Origin: CAZFYZ01 sp964523735
Lineage (GTDB): Bacteria; Armatimonadota; UBA5829
Length of the DNA: 43,703 nucleotides
Direction: 5' to 3'
NCBI GenBank assembly: GCA_964523735.1
Contig: CAZFYZ010000019.1
Coordinates: 1-43,703, forward strand
The notes below the pieces were generated by a model that saw nothing but the letters and a program-made list of their open reading frames with translations, was not told where the DNA came from and did not search any database. Both the position numbers and the translations under genes were made by a program. Positions 1 through 8,254 of the stretch are shown here, in pieces; the stretch's first letter is position 1; the number at the start of each line of letters is the position of its first letter.

Positions 1-363
1 TACGAAGTCGTCAAGGGAGTTCCGTGTGCGCTGACTGATGAGGCGGCCTTGCCTTTCTATCTCGCTCTGCTTGTGTGCAAGCTCAGCCTTTACCGCATCG
101 TCGGCCCTATGCACCCTTGCCAGACTGAGATACTTGGCTTTGCATTTCCCTTGGTGTCTGACAAGATCACACGATTGGCTGAGGATGAGAAAGCCGCGAC
201 AGTCGCGCAGAGTCGGATCCCCGGTGGCGGTTGTGAGTGACGATACTAGATCATCGGTTGGGCCAAGGAGGTCACCTTGCCGAAGGTCAGTGTCCAAGCC
301 GCGAAACTCATATAGAAAGTCTACTGAGAGATGGGACCCGTCAGGTTCCGGCACCTCTAGCAT
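1..363 (-). CDS. Uncharacterised protein with SQSCDL motif, partial (3' end off the left edge)
   Basis: The reading frame opens with ATG at 363 and stays open for 121 codons to the first base of the window, so the C-terminus is missing. A strong Shine-Dalgarno (GAGGAGA) lies just upstream of the ATG, and the start overlaps the stop of the preceding gene by 7 bp (ATGCTAG), which points to translational coupling. The protein has an acidic N-terminus (MLEVPEPDGSHLSVDFLYEF), then GDLLGPTDDLV, then GFLILSQSCDLVRHQGK. The hydrophobic strand followed by SQSCDL recalls a motif I have seen in unnamed proteins of accessory regions, but I cannot name a family. It is the third gene of a tight three-gene unit (1264 to 1). 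Function unknown. Confidence 0.72.
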   Translation of the reverse strand, partial: MLEVPEPDGSHLSVDFLYEFRGLDTDLRQGDLLGPTDDLVSSLTTATGDPTLRDCRGFLILSQSCDLVRHQGKCKAKYLSLARVHRADDAVKAELAHKQSEIERQGRLISQRTRNSLDDFV

Positions 364-641
364 TGCGTCTCCTCGTTGAGACTTCTGATGATCTCTCGTT
401 CCCTCTCCCTGTTGTAGTCATAGGGAAAACGGATTCTCTCAAGTTGACCGGCTGCGAGCACCAGAAACCTGCTCTGCGCAACTCGCGGGGACCGTCGAGC
501 CCGCATCGTGTTGCTGGTGCATTCGTGCCCGGGCCCGGGATAAGTCCCCTCGGTTTCTGAGGTCTTCTTTCTTTCCGAAAACTCCTTGGGTCCGCCTGAC
601 GACTGGGTGCCGGACCCGATTGAACTCGATGTAGGGGTCAT
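357..641 (-). CDS. Small uncharacterised protein (94 aa), middle gene of three-gene unit
   Basis: ATG at 641 overlaps the stop of the upstream gene in an ATGA arrangement and has a GGAGGT Shine-Dalgarno inside the end of that gene. The protein starts with a low-complexity Ser/Gly/Thr-rich segment (about residues 1-45) and ends in a charged stretch, FPYDYNREREREIIRSLNEE, that should form a helix. A longer start at 671 is possible but has no comparable ribosome site. No family is recognised. Its overlaps on both sides suggest it is made in fixed ratio with its neighbours. Confidence 0.6.
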   Translation of the reverse strand: MTPTSSSIGSGTQSSGGPKEFSERKKTSETEGTYPGPGHECTSNTMRARRSPRVAQSRFLVLAAGQLERIRFPYDYNREREREIIRSLNEETQC

Positions 642-1264
642 GCCCTCACCTCCACATTCGTCTTTGGGCACACGACATCCAGTAGACCTCGCGCGCTATG
701 TTCAAGCTGGACTGATTGGCCCTTGACCGCTTCTACGGCAGCCCCGGCGTTCTTCACGTCCCAGTGATAGTTGAAGTCGAAAACGGCAGCACCGTTCTTG
801 GTCAGAGTGGTAGTGAAGTGAAGCGTGCGGCCGCCGCTTGCATAGTCACGCGCAATTTGCTGGTTACCAAGGGTATAGCCGGAGCCCAGGAGGGCTTCCG
901 AACAATCGTGCTGGAACATCCGCTGGATATCCGAACTGGCATTCTCCTCCACGTAACTGAAGTTCACACCGATGGCCCTAACCGGGGTATGCGGAAGAAG
1001 GCCTAGCACCAATACGACCATTGTCTCGGCAGACTCAAGGCATTCTTCATCTGCTCGCTCAAGTTCGACAATGAGGCGCTCACCCTCCAGATGGACCATA
1101 ACTCCACCGTGTGTGTAGCGAGGCGATAGACCAGGCGTAAGCGGGAACTCCACCTGCACCTCCGTCTTATCAAATAGATACTCGCTGACCCAGTTAGGAC
1201 TAAAGATACTTGCGTTCCAGCTGCCAAGAACGACGATGTTCCAACCTTCTTTGCGCGGCTCCAA
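638..1264 (-). CDS. Uncharacterised protein (208 aa), first gene of three-gene unit
   Basis: The start chosen is TTG at 1264, preceded at good spacing by AAGGAGG; the open frame itself runs further upstream through the end of pheA. The protein begins MEPRKEGWNIVVLGSWNASI and continues with IFSPNWVSEYLF, VEFPLTPGLSPRY, and LLPHTPVRAIGVNFSY around residues 80-110. The alternating hydrophobic and polar residues suggest a mostly beta fold. I have the impression that the WNIVVLGxWN plus LPHTPVxAxGxNF pattern recurs in unnamed bacterial proteins, but I cannot attach a function. There is no signal peptide or membrane segment. It heads the coupled unit with the genes at 357-641 and 1-363. Confidence 0.68.
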   Translation of the reverse strand: MEPRKEGWNIVVLGSWNASIFSPNWVSEYLFDKTEVQVEFPLTPGLSPRYTHGGVMVHLEGERLIVELERADEECLESAETMVVLVLGLLPHTPVRAIGVNFSYVEENASSDIQRMFQHDCSEALLGSGYTLGNQQIARDYASGGRTLHFTTTLTKNGAAVFDFNYHWDVKNAGAAVEAVKGQSVQLEHSARGLLDVVCPKTNVEVRA

Positions 1265-1428
1265 ATGCGCCTCCTTAACGGACACCAGTACACGTAGAAT
1301 GACGGACGGAAAGCCTGGACCGTTCCCGAGCAGGCGTCCGCGCGTCAAGGAACCATTTACCCTGGTAACTATTCCCCAGTTGCCCGCCGTTTTCCTCTTC
1401 TTACTGCGCCCAGTGGCTCTTCCTGTCC

Positions 1429-2493
1429 CTACTCCGCCTCCGGATAGCTTCCCAGTACCCGCACGAACATTGCCATATCCCCAAGCTTCGCTAGCGCGCG
1501 TTGGACGTGGTCGTCGCGCTCGTGGCCTTGGAAGTCGACGAAGAAGATGTACTCCCACGGCATTTGCTTGGTGGGGCGGGATTCGATCATGGTGAGGTTG
1601 ATGCCCTCGGAGTCGAAGACCGTCATCGCGTGATACAGCGAGCCGGCTTTGTGCGGGACTGAGAACACTATCGAGGTCTTGTCTTTGCCGCTGGGCTCGG
1701 CTTTGGAGTTGCCGATCACCAGGAACCGGGTCTTGTTGTGCGGGTTGTCCTCGATACCTTCGGCGAGGATGTTCAGTCCGTATTCTTTGGCGGCCAGGCT
1801 GGACGCGACCGCCGCGCTGGTGGGATACCCCTCGCACATCACGGCTGCTTTGGCGGTCGAGGAGACCTCCAGAAGTTCGACCCCCGGCAGGTGAGCCGCC
1901 AGCCAGTTGCGGCACTGCGCTATCGCGGTCCCGATCGAGTAGACCCGCCTGATCTGGTTGACATCGTCGCCCGCCGAAAGCAGGTTGTGCGAGATCGGCG
2001 CGTAGCACTCGGCGCAGATGCGCAGGTCGGAGAGCAGGAACATATCCAGCGTATGGTTGATGACGCCCTCGGTCGAGTTCTCGACCGGCACGACGCCATA
2101 ATGCGCCTCATTGTGCTCGACCGCGGCGAAGACATCCGGGATCGTGTTGGTCGGCAGGAACTCGGTCGACTCGCCGAACTTGAGGATCGATGCGATGTGG
2201 CTGTAGCTGCCCTTCGGCCCGAGGAATCCGACAGTGATCGGTTTCTCGAGCGCGCGACAGGCGGAGATTATCTCTCGGAAGACCGCGCTCATGGCGTTGT
2301 CGCTCAGCGGGCCCTTGTTGTTCTTCAGCACGCCGCCCAATACCTGGCGCTCGCGTTCGGGCGCGAAGATGCTCTTCTCGCCCTTTGATTTCACCTTCCC
2401 GATTTCAAGCGCGCAGTTGGCACGCTCGTTCAGGAACTCAACGACCTGCCGGTCGATCTCGTCTATTCGCTTGCGGATGTCGGATATGTCCAT
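1429..2493 (-). CDS. pheA: Bifunctional chorismate mutase / prephenate dehydratase (P-protein)
   Basis: This cytosolic enzyme converts chorismate to prephenate and then to phenylpyruvate in phenylalanine synthesis. Three domains are visible. Residues 1-85 are an AroQ-type chorismate mutase (IRKRIDEIDRQVVEFLNERA, with APERERQVL near 45). Residues 87-265 are the prephenate dehydratase (VGFLGPKGSYSH, GVVPVENSTEGVI, and the catalytic KTRF with Thr255). Residues 272-350 are an ACT domain with ESRP at 304-307, the usual site of phenylalanine feedback inhibition. The length, 354 aa, is normal for the fused enzyme. The ATG at 2493 has AAGGTG upstream. A near-identical copy of the first 29 bp lies 76 bp upstream with its own Shine-Dalgarno (see the 2465-2569 repeat). 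Confidence 0.96.
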   Translation of the reverse strand: MDISDIRKRIDEIDRQVVEFLNERANCALEIGKVKSKGEKSIFAPERERQVLGGVLKNNKGPLSDNAMSAVFREIISACRALEKPITVGFLGPKGSYSHIASILKFGESTEFLPTNTIPDVFAAVEHNEAHYGVVPVENSTEGVINHTLDMFLLSDLRICAECYAPISHNLLSAGDDVNQIRRVYSIGTAIAQCRNWLAAHLPGVELLEVSSTAKAAVMCEGYPTSAAVASSLAAKEYGLNILAEGIEDNPHNKTRFLVIGNSKAEPSGKDKTSIVFSVPHKAGSLYHAMTVFDSEGINLTMIESRPTKQMPWEYIFFVDFQGHERDDHVQRALAKLGDMAMFVRVLGSYPEAE

Positions 2494-2569
2494 AGTCCCA
2501 CCTTAGGGCAGCCTCCAGGTAGGATACCTGGAGGGATAGAATTCGTTTGCGGATGTCGGATATGTCCAT
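2465..2569. repeat. Direct duplication of the pheA 5' end (29 bp, 28/29 identical)
   Basis: Copies at 2465-2493 and 2541-2569 are offset by 76 bp and differ at one position. The upstream copy carries an ATG (2569, minus strand) preceded by AAGGA and opens a short frame of about 45 codons starting MDISDIRKRILSLQ. That frame is out of register with pheA and stops inside it. A perfect hairpin lies between the copies. The arrangement could be a scar of a small tandem duplication or a translated leader; the leader is not rich in phenylalanine. Confidence 0.85.
2512..2534. promoter_or_regulatory. Perfect hairpin in the pheA leader
   Basis: CCTCCAGGTA (2512-2521) and TACCTGGAGG (2525-2534) form a perfect 10-bp stem with a 3-nt loop. 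It lies 18 bp upstream of the pheA ATG, between the two copies of the duplicated start. In the pheA transcript it would fold just ahead of the ribosome-binding site, with no U-run behind it. It could act on translation or be a small repeat insertion. Confidence 0.6.
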
Positions 2570-2650
2570 GGTTGGGTCCTTGGTGTCGGGTCTCGGGTGT
2601 CAGGGTTCATGTGTGAACGGCTCTTAAGGCTACTTAGGCGATCAGGGGCG

Positions 2651-3352
2651 TCATACCTGCGCGGCCGCTACCAAACCAAGCACCTCAGGGATCGAGGAGA
2701 TGCGGGGGCCCTCCCAAGCGAGCGCGTCGGCGCGGTAGCTGTCCATGAACTCGTCGTAGCCAACCCTTATCAGCACAGGATACATCCCGACGGCCTTTGC
2801 ACCAGTGAGTTCCCGGCTGCCACCATCACCGACGTAGAGGCATCGGTCGGGCGTAGTGCCCAGACGTTCGCAGGCGGAGAGGTAGAGCAAGGGATCTGGT
2901 TTGCAGATGCCTTCGCGGCACGAGAAGAGGGGCACATCGATCAGCGGGACCATAGGAGTCTCCGGCCAGGCGGTCTCGGTCTCGGCGGAGCAGTCCGTGA
3001 TCAGCCCGACTTTTATCCCCAGGTTCCTGAGGCTGGAAACTGTCTGCGGAACACCATCGCGCGGAACCAGAAAGCGTCTGGTTATGGTCAACCTGATACC
3101 CGCCGCCTGGCGGAGCAGATCGCGTGAGGGGTTGGCGCCCATGAGTCTGCAGATGTGCCCAATCGAGTCCTCGAGCCCACCGAACTTGCCGGCGCAGCGG
3201 TCAGGGATCGTGTCCAGCCACCTGCGCCTGAACTCAGTTGCATCGATACCTAACAGCTCTGACACGCGCACGTGAGCCTCAGCGTAAGCCCTGTCCGGGC
3301 CGAAGTCCACGAGAGTACCGTAGAGATCGAATATAACCGCGTCGTATTTCAC
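2651..3352 (-). CDS. HAD-superfamily hydrolase
   Basis: A 233-aa soluble protein with the haloacid-dehalogenase motifs: FDLYGTL near residue 8 (nucleophile Asp; the usual second Asp is Tyr, as in dehalogenase-type and some phosphatase members), LITDCS around 117 (motif II), the Lys of GICKPDP around 149, and YVGDGGSRE around 173 (motif IV). The cap is the helical insertion between motifs I and II. The GTG start overlaps the stop of the upstream glycosyltransferase by 3 nt, so the two are co-translated. The substrate is not predictable; a sugar phosphate would fit the neighbour. Confidence 0.88.
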   Translation of the reverse strand: MKYDAVIFDLYGTLVDFGPDRAYAEAHVRVSELLGIDATEFRRRWLDTIPDRCAGKFGGLEDSIGHICRLMGANPSRDLLRQAAGIRLTITRRFLVPRDGVPQTVSSLRNLGIKVGLITDCSAETETAWPETPMVPLIDVPLFSCREGICKPDPLLYLSACERLGTTPDRCLYVGDGGSRELTGAKAVGMYPVLIRVGYDEFMDSYRADALAWEGPRISSIPEVLGLVAAAQV

Positions 3353-4155
3353 CTGCCCAGCTTCCTCCTCATTGTCCAGACCAAGCGTCCGGCAAGCTTC
3401 TTAGCCACGACCGGCGCCAGGCGAACCCTGTCGATGGGCGCAAGCTCCGGAGCGGTTCGAATCAGCAGCGCGGTCAGCAGCTTGTTGTCCGTCAGCCGGT
3501 CCACCGTGTAATTGACGTTGTGCTCGTGCAATCTGTAGCTAGCCAGGATCTCGCGCAAACGCACAATCGGTGCGCGCGTGCGCAGCTTGATCCACGCATC
3601 GAAGTCGTCGCACGAGGAATAGCGGCTGTCGAAAAGGCCGATATCGAGCATAGCCTGCCTGCGCACCAGCACCGAACTTACCGTGATAACGCAGTTGTTG
3701 TGCGACATCAGCCAGACGAGGCTGGGCCTCTCGGGGACTGTCTTCTGGTCCATATAGAGGCCTTCAGGGAACTCGCCCAGGATCTCTACATCGCAGAAGA
3801 CCATATCTGCATCGGGGTTCGCATCAAGCGCGTCAACCTGCCGCGCCAGCTTCTCCGGTTTCCACAGGTCATCATGGTCGATGAACGCAACGAGCTCGCC
3901 CTCGGCCGCACGAATACCCACGTTGCGGGATTCTGCGTGGCGCAGGTTGGTAACGTTGCGCAGGATCGTTGTCGGGGGCAGGTCTCTGACGCTATCAACA
4001 ATGGGAGTGATGTCGATCGGGGAGACGTCGTCAACGATCACGAGTTCCATATCGCGATACGTCTGCGCCGCGACCGACTCCAGCGTCTCCCGAAGATAAC
4101 CCCTATGCGCCTCCGTGTGGCAGTAGACGGGGCAGATAACCGAAACCCTTGCCAA
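3349..4155 (-). CDS. Family 2 glycosyltransferase
   Basis: A 268-aa GT-A fold enzyme: VSVICPVY at the N-terminus, ETLESVAAQTYRDMELVIVDD (nucleotide-binding strand), and the metal-binding IDHDDLW around residues 92-98. SCDDFDAWIKL around 180 probably contributes the catalytic acidic residue. The C-terminus is basic (KKLAGRLVWTMRRKLGR), possibly membrane-associating, but has no clear transmembrane helix. The start is TTG at 4155 with GGAGG seven bases upstream. It is followed by the HAD gene with overlapping stop/start. The likely role is transfer of a sugar in surface glycan synthesis; donor and acceptor are unknown. Confidence 0.9.
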   Translation of the reverse strand: MARVSVICPVYCHTEAHRGYLRETLESVAAQTYRDMELVIVDDVSPIDITPIVDSVRDLPPTTILRNVTNLRHAESRNVGIRAAEGELVAFIDHDDLWKPEKLARQVDALDANPDADMVFCDVEILGEFPEGLYMDQKTVPERPSLVWLMSHNNCVITVSSVLVRRQAMLDIGLFDSRYSSCDDFDAWIKLRTRAPIVRLREILASYRLHEHNVNYTVDRLTDNKLLTALLIRTAPELAPIDRVRLAPVVAKKLAGRLVWTMRRKLGR

Positions 4156-4246
4156 TGCTATGCCTCCAGCCTCCTGTATTGTAGGTCAGGAGGCGAGGAA
4201 GAGGCAAGCGAGCAACTGCTCTCTGGTACATGGCATAACCACAGGT

Positions 4247-4340
4247 GTTTCGGGATTTTGGTAGTACACGACCGTAGTGTGAGTGACGTCCCCGACGCGA
4301 GCGCTTAGCCTGGGCTACCAGCACACCGAAATCCCGAAAC
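4247..4340. repeat. Inverted repeat pair with TGTTTCGGGATTT core
   Basis: GTTTCGGGATTT at 4247-4258 is matched by its exact complement AAATCCCGAAAC at 4329-4340, between the glycosyltransferase start and the PIG-L stop. The similarity extends a few bases further inward (TGGTAG against CGGTG). The core TGTTTCGGGA followed by GGTGT is shared with the 24-bp tandem repeat inside the glycosidase gene at 12025-12120. The rest of 4156-4362 shows no gene. Confidence 0.6.
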
Positions 4341-4362
4341 AACGTCACATCCGTGACTGGAC

Positions 4363-5142
4363 TCAGCCCCTCGAACTCGACGACGGCCTCATAAGCTCCA
4401 GCTCGATTTGTTCATCCGGGATCGCGTGGGCTCGCGCCGCCGGCAGTAGATGGAAGTCCGGCATGAAACCATGCACCCTGTGCGCCCTGAAGCCTTCAGC
4501 ATACTTGCATCCCGCCTGAATGCCGCGGAACCTGGCAATGGCCTTCGTGAACTCGCCCAGATCCTCTTCGCCGTAGAGAGACATCCACTCCGATTGGCTC
4601 ACGTGCTTGCCCACCGCTTCGATCTTCTGGTCGATGACATCGGATATGTCAACGTAGGTCTCCGGCTCGAACCCGAGTCCACCGGCAGTGCCCCAGAAGA
4701 AGACTGACGGAACCTTCGTTGCGGGCGGTTCGTCGGCAGGCACCAGCCTCGCCGGCATGGAGAGGAGTACCTCTGTGACGAGTTTGCCCGTCATGCCGTG
4801 GTCTGTGCTGACATCGAAGGGCGGATTGGTGAAGATAACGTCGGGGTTCGCCCAGCGCATCGCGTTGAGAACTGCCCGTCTTGACTCCCGCGTGTCGAGC
4901 AATAGCTCATCATCGAACCTGAGGAATCGCACTTCCGCGTCGTAGAGCTTCGCCGCCTCTATCTGCTCAGCCTCGCGTATTCCGGCGGTTTCCTCCCTGC
5001 TGGCTGCCGTGGGAGAGCCGATGTTGCCACTGGTGGTGAGTGCAACGAAGATCCTGTGCCCGAGCTGTTTGTATCTCAGCAGAGTTCCCCCGGCAAAGAT
5101 CTCTACATCGTCGGGGTGAGCCCCCAGTGCTAGTATGTTCAT
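4363..5142 (-). CDS. PIG-L family deacetylase (LmbE-like)
   Basis: A 259-aa zinc-dependent N-deacetylase of the family that removes acetyl groups from N-acetylglucosamine-containing conjugates. The metal-site motif AHPDDVE is at residues 8-14 and the second zinc ligand pair DH at 114-115. NPPFDVSTDHGM is the usual family block. The ATG at 5142 is chosen because AAGGAGG precedes it; the open frame extends upstream to 5232 without support. It is the last gene of the secreted-protein block (43 bp after the LamG-glycosidase gene). It has no signal peptide, so it should act in the cytosol, probably on imported breakdown products (inference). A paralogue lies at 26606-27364. Confidence 0.93.
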   Translation of the reverse strand: MNILALGAHPDDVEIFAGGTLLRYKQLGHRIFVALTTSGNIGSPTAASREETAGIREAEQIEAAKLYDAEVRFLRFDDELLLDTRESRRAVLNAMRWANPDVIFTNPPFDVSTDHGMTGKLVTEVLLSMPARLVPADEPPATKVPSVFFWGTAGGLGFEPETYVDISDVIDQKIEAVGKHVSQSEWMSLYGEEDLGEFTKAIARFRGIQAGCKYAEGFRAHRVHGFMPDFHLLPAARAHAIPDEQIELELMRPSSSSRG

Positions 5143-5185
5143 ATGTTCATTCCTCCTTGGGCAAAGCAGTGATGCACGTCGTTGT

Positions 5186-8100
5186 TCATTCGTAGCTGCA
5201 GACAACTCGCAGATGGCCCTGCGCGCCTGCAATGGTTATGGTCTCGCCGGAGTGCGAGACGGTCGAGCCATTCACGGTCACCCCGAGCATAGTCCTGTTG
5301 TCGGGATGCCTCACGAGCAGTTTGAGCTGGCTGACCGGCTGACGGTCCGGGCAATCGATGTCGATTGTGATCGTGTTGCGTGTTGACGTGGTCGCAAGGG
5401 CCATCTTGCCGAAGAGAGTCGGCGCATTCTGGACAACTATACTCTTCCCCTGAGCGAACCACCGCCGCGGGCAGCCTCTCAGAAGCCACAGCACTCCATT
5501 GTCGGCATCCTGCTCGTCAATCACCATGCGCCGCATCATGTCGAGTATCCGTCCGTTGCCGGACAAGTTGGGCTGGAATGGCGCCAAGTTGGGCGTAGTC
5601 ACATACATCCGCTCGGCCGTCTGGTAGCAGTCGCCCGACATCGAGTAGACCAGGTTGGAATAGAACGTGAGCAGCGCCTTCTCGTACTCACCCCGGCCGA
5701 GATATGCCAGATAGTATGATCGCTCCACCTGGTTGATGTAATACTCATAGCCGCCGAAGAAGTTGTGTAAGCCCATGAACATTCCCCAGGTACGCTTCAC
5801 GTATTCCACCATGGGCTCAAACCGCGAGTCAGATGGATCCAACAGCCCGACGCCAAACAGGTGCATTGGCCCTTGGCCCTGCCAGTATATGTTTGTGCCC
5901 TCCGTGCTGTCCGGAATGTACAGGAGGTTTGTCCCGGGATCGACGTACTGCACCCTCTGCACGCTATCGAGAATGCACGAGCGATAGTCGTTGACATCGC
6001 TTGTCATCTGCGCCGCCTGGGGGAGTCCTGCCCCCCGAAACGCTGCCGCAATCTCGTTCATGCCCATCCACGTGTAACCATCGGTGAACGTGATGCAGTG
6101 AACGTTCCCGCCGGCATCAGAGATCCGTCCGGCAGGCAGAAGGCCATAGTAGCTGGCCTTGACACCTGGGCTAGTGTATACTTTGGTGCGAGCTCTTTGG
6201 CCCTGAATCCAGTCCCACGCCGCCAGGATGCTCGCGCTGTTCGCGTTCAGCCAGGCAGCATCGCGGGAGTAGCGGTAGACCTCGGCCATCGCCCATAGCA
6301 CGGAGCCGGTCTCATTCATCCACTGGATGCACCCTGGGAACGAACCTACAATGGTGCTGACATCGCCAATCGGGCCTCTGTTTGCGCTGAGTGGTCCGAT
6401 CCCATTCTGCCGCTGGGTAAAGAAGCGCAGGGTTGGCTTCATCTCTTCGTGGAAGCCAAGCGATATCATCGGCGCCGCCATGTGAGCGTACTCCCACGGC
6501 CAGACAGCATCCCAACTCACCTCATCGTCCAGGTAGATCGGCGACTGGTAAGGTATATCCCAATAGTACGACGTGGATTTGGGAAGATTGCCCAGCGAGG
6601 AGAGGATAAGCGTCTTGTAGATATCGTTGAGCCGCTGTTCTGGAGTCGTGAGCTTCATCCCTGGCTCGAGCGCGCTATCCAAGTAGGCTTCCGCGGTCTT
6701 GAGCGTGGCGTTGAAGTCGATCTGCTTCATACCTGCTGCCTGCTGGACGGTGTAGAGGGCGGGATTGCCGGCGACCACGAAGTCGATCGTGCGGGTCTCC
6801 AGCGGCCCCAAGGAAATCGCGAACTTGAGGCAGTTCTTGAGCCCACCCAGTGAAGAGTAGAACTGAGCGGGCGTCTGCTCGCAACCAACAGGCCGCCAGG
6901 TCAAGAGCACCCGGCCATCCTTCAGAAGCGAGTTGCCCGACATAGTGACGCCGGTCACGCCCGTCTGCCAGCAAGACAAGGGCTGCACGAATGGCGCGTA
7001 GTTCGTGTTCTGGCTATCGGCCATCCGACCTACGCACAGCGTCAGGCTGGTTGAGCGTTGGCTTTCGGAAGAGTTGGTGAGCGTCATCCGGACGATGACA
7101 TACTGCGTCTCCGTCCCCGTTGTTATCTTGGCGTCGGACGGCAGTGTCGTTAAGACGGTCTGCGCAGCCTTGATCGGACCATACTCCCACTCTGATTCCA
7201 CGATCGGCTGGTATCCCTTGTGGAGCCGCCTGGTGACCTTGAGTATGTCCGGCAGGGCCAACTGATCGCCAAACGCAAAACCCAGCCCGAGAGCAGTCGG
7301 GGCGTTGCCCAAGGCTATCGACATATCAGGCTGCGCGAAGATGAACTGTGGGTGGCGCATTACCTGGATAGGGACTCGCTTCGTGAACGGCGCTCCCGCG
7401 CCGGCGACATCATCCCAGCCGACCTCGATGTGATCGCTCGCGACGCTATCGAGGGTGTACTGCGTCTTCAGCCGGTTGTACGCGTCCAGGAACTCCTGGG
7501 TGGGATCAACCTCCGTTCGCAAGGCCTCGGCCGCTTCGAGGAAATCTGCCAGTTCCACCGTTTGAGATATGCTGAGTTCGTCAATCGTGGCTTGGGCTTC
7601 GTACGTGTAACCAGGCCAGCAGCCCACGTGAAACACCTGACCAGCGCTTGGATTGGCTGAGCTGTACTTCGCCACACTCTTGAGGACGCCGTCGATGTAG
7701 AGCCCACGGCAGTAGGGCGAGGCTCGTTCATCCCAGCACGCCACCAGCTTGTGCCACTGCCCCGCGGTCCAGCTAACGGGCACTGTGATGGCGTCTATTC
7801 CTGATGTGCAGAAGTAGGCATACTGCGTGCTGTCGTTGCCGTAGAATCCCAATCCAATGGCGGCCTGACCCCCGGCGGCCGGCACACCCCAGAAGACTTT
7901 GTCGGCGCGTGCCGTCGCGCTGTCCCAATTCGGCCGGACCCACAGCTCCACGGTCCCGCACTTGGAGTCGTACAGGCCGGAGGTTGGGTAGTCTAGCCTG
8001 CAGCCTGTGTTGAACACCCCGCCGAGGCCCGTCTTGCCGGTCGTGTAGGTGACGTTCTGAGACAGAACCGGATTCTGCCCGCAGCTCGTAAGCAGAGTGT

Positions 8101-8254
8101 TCTCGAAGGAGATAACGCAGGGATCAGCTCTCAGCACGGTGGCCTGCGCCAACCCGATGATCAACGACGCTAGCAGCATCGCGCGCCAGCTTGCCACCGC
8201 CCTCCGGGCAGTCGCGGCCTGTTCCCATTTCCCAGCTAAAGCCTGTCTAGTCAA
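5186..8254 (-). CDS. Secreted LamG plus six-hairpin glycosidase-like protein
   Basis: A 1022-aa exported protein. The signal segment is around residues 18-44 (basic RRAVASWR, then MLLASLIIGLAQATVLRA). Residues 46-230 form a LamG/concanavalin-like jelly roll (GTVELWVRPNW, WHKLVACWDE, GLYIDGVLKS, ATIDELSIS). From about 275 it matches, along its length, the protein at 10214-12835: a beta-rich N-part, then an alpha-helical barrel (DEVSWDAVWPWEYAHMAAPM, ETGSVLWAMAEVYRYS, YYGLLPAGRISD) and a beta C-cap starting VIDEQDADNGVLWLLRGCPR. This resembles six-hairpin glycosidases; the GH family and catalytic acids are not assigned. The TTG start at 8254 overlaps the previous stop by 8 nt and has AAGGA upstream; ATG at 8179 is the alternative and would still give a signal peptide. 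Confidence 0.85.
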   Translation of the reverse strand: MTRQALAGKWEQAATARRAVASWRAMLLASLIIGLAQATVLRADPCVISFENTLLTSCGQNPVLSQNVTYTTGKTGLGGVFNTGCRLDYPTSGLYDSKCGTVELWVRPNWDSATARADKVFWGVPAAGGQAAIGLGFYGNDSTQYAYFCTSGIDAITVPVSWTAGQWHKLVACWDERASPYCRGLYIDGVLKSVAKYSSANPSAGQVFHVGCWPGYTYEAQATIDELSISQTVELADFLEAAEALRTEVDPTQEFLDAYNRLKTQYTLDSVASDHIEVGWDDVAGAGAPFTKRVPIQVMRHPQFIFAQPDMSIALGNAPTALGLGFAFGDQLALPDILKVTRRLHKGYQPIVESEWEYGPIKAAQTVLTTLPSDAKITTGTETQYVIVRMTLTNSSESQRSTSLTLCVGRMADSQNTNYAPFVQPLSCWQTGVTGVTMSGNSLLKDGRVLLTWRPVGCEQTPAQFYSSLGGLKNCLKFAISLGPLETRTIDFVVAGNPALYTVQQAAGMKQIDFNATLKTAEAYLDSALEPGMKLTTPEQRLNDIYKTLILSSLGNLPKSTSYYWDIPYQSPIYLDDEVSWDAVWPWEYAHMAAPMISLGFHEEMKPTLRFFTQRQNGIGPLSANRGPIGDVSTIVGSFPGCIQWMNETGSVLWAMAEVYRYSRDAAWLNANSASILAAWDWIQGQRARTKVYTSPGVKASYYGLLPAGRISDAGGNVHCITFTDGYTWMGMNEIAAAFRGAGLPQAAQMTSDVNDYRSCILDSVQRVQYVDPGTNLLYIPDSTEGTNIYWQGQGPMHLFGVGLLDPSDSRFEPMVEYVKRTWGMFMGLHNFFGGYEYYINQVERSYYLAYLGRGEYEKALLTFYSNLVYSMSGDCYQTAERMYVTTPNLAPFQPNLSGNGRILDMMRRMVIDEQDADNGVLWLLRGCPRRWFAQGKSIVVQNAPTLFGKMALATTSTRNTITIDIDCPDRQPVSQLKLLVRHPDNRTMLGVTVNGSTVSHSGETITIAGAQGHLRVVCSYE

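Noticed and set aside
38..560. Plus-strand open frames at the left edge
   Set aside because: They are antisense to the three-gene cassette, lack ribosome sites and have low-complexity products; the minus-strand genes have coupled starts and good Shine-Dalgarno sites.
638..2008. Single 456-aa minus-strand frame running through the end of pheA
   Set aside because: Its N-terminal half is a shadow of pheA in another frame. Only the part from the TTG at 1264 has a ribosome site and protein-like composition.
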